A stretch of DNA of 64,000 nt, taken from assembly GCA_963759175.1 (NCBI GenBank), contig CAVWXP010000019.1:104918-168917 (forward strand), given 5' to 3'. Position numbers and translations under genes: made by a program. The DNA is from SZUA-442 sp963759175. Its GTDB lineage: Bacteria; Actinomycetota; Acidimicrobiia; Spongiisociales; UBA5794. Below are positions 63,751 to 64,000 of the stretch, piece after piece; within the stretch, counting starts at the first letter, position 1; each line of letters starts with the position of its first letter. Under the pieces are notes generated by a model. That model saw only the letters and a list, made by a program, of their open reading frames with translations, made no database searches and was not told the origin of the DNA.

Positions 63751-63975
63751 TCATCCAGCAGCGCGCGCTGCGATTTCGGCCAGCTCGACGAGGGCGCCTT
63801 GCAGGTCCTCGACGTCGGTGCGTGCCTGGAGATTGATGACGGTTCCATCTTCAAGGAACACCTGGATCACGCCCAGACCGCTGCTGAAGCGAACCTGGTA
63901 ACCCTCAATGTCGGGGGAGAGCTTCGCCAGCTGGGAGGTCCCCCAGCTGAGGAGCCTCGTCGGGTCCATTGGCAC
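63751..63975 (-). CDS. hypothetical small protein
   Basis: 74 residues, reading MPMDPTRLLSWGTSQLA from GTG 63975 (ATG 63969 is also possible). It alternates short amphipathic strands and helices, with an acidic C-terminal helix (DVEDLQGALVELAEI). No family is recognised. The stop codon overlaps the right arm of a 7-bp inverted repeat (TGACACT 63716-63722, AGTGTCA 63747-63753), which could act as a terminator. Confidence 0.5.
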   Translation of the reverse strand: MPMDPTRLLSWGTSQLAKLSPDIEGYQVRFSSGLGVIQVFLEDGTVINLQARTDVEDLQGALVELAEIAARAAG

Positions 63976-64000
63976 AAACGCCGAATCCGTTGATATGTCA

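Overview
The window is high-GC chromosomal DNA that looks like a deep-branching actinomycete (Actinomycetota, plausibly Acidimicrobiia-like; this placement is inference). The evidence is coenzyme F420 genes (cofD, cofE), mycothiol-type DinB/MDMPI proteins, DUF3499 and DUF5719 proteins, a PASTA-bearing class A penicillin-binding protein, an acyl-CoA carboxylase pair with a split methylmalonyl-CoA mutase, and gene order resembling known mycobacterial blocks (manB-sahH-comF-hpf-secA; prfB-ftsE-ftsX-smpB; mec-like-MBL-rph-rdgB). Many genes start with GTG, and many neighbours overlap by four bases (GTGA or ATGA), so much of the window is translationally coupled.

Layout. 0-12 kb: end of an M24 peptidase, a metallo-hydrolase, transketolase, leucyl aminopeptidase, a secreted CAP protein, a rhodanese-ThiF adenylyltransferase, small membrane and regulatory genes, an ABC exporter and a PBP1-type synthase. 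12-21 kb: propionate/methylmalonyl metabolism (mutase, biotin carboxylase-BCCP, carboxyltransferase, biotin ligase), a flavin disulfide-reductase homologue with only one active-site cysteine, a hydrolase-fold protein lacking its catalytic residues, and a sugar-nucleotide epimerase. 21-37 kb: an Fpg-like glycosylase with cofE and cofD, then a cell-surface and glycan block (degenerate GT2 membrane protein, DUF5719, anchored thioredoxin, GT-C-like protein, GtrA, polyprenyl-phosphate-type GT2, phosphohexomutase, cupin) and S-adenosylhomocysteine hydrolase. 37-49 kb: ComF-like protein, hibernation factor, orphan response regulator, SecA, RF2, FtsEX with a coupled LytM peptidase, SmpB, and tmRNA with its terminator. 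49-60 kb: a secreted helical-repeat protein, alanine dehydrogenase, thioesterase/YbaK/phosphofructokinase operon, and a coupled operon MDMPI-JAMM-membrane-MBL-RNase PH-RdgB.

Two places stand out. Between the divergent phosphofructokinase and MDMPI genes (about 55.04-55.24 kb), a 14-codon ORF has an unusually long Shine-Dalgarno match. That Shine-Dalgarno is complementary to a distal segment lying beside a predicted three-way junction, so the region looks like an RNA regulatory leader. At 60.76-60.82 kb lies what looks like only the 3' half of a tRNA-Leu(CAG) gene, the typical scar of a tyrosine-recombinase integration. The orientation predicts that everything to its right (a GntR regulator, a frameshifted membrane protein, a clear dyad operator, and unfamiliar secreted proteins) belongs to an integrated element continuing past the window.

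No CRISPR array, insertion sequence, rRNA operon or complete tRNA was seen.
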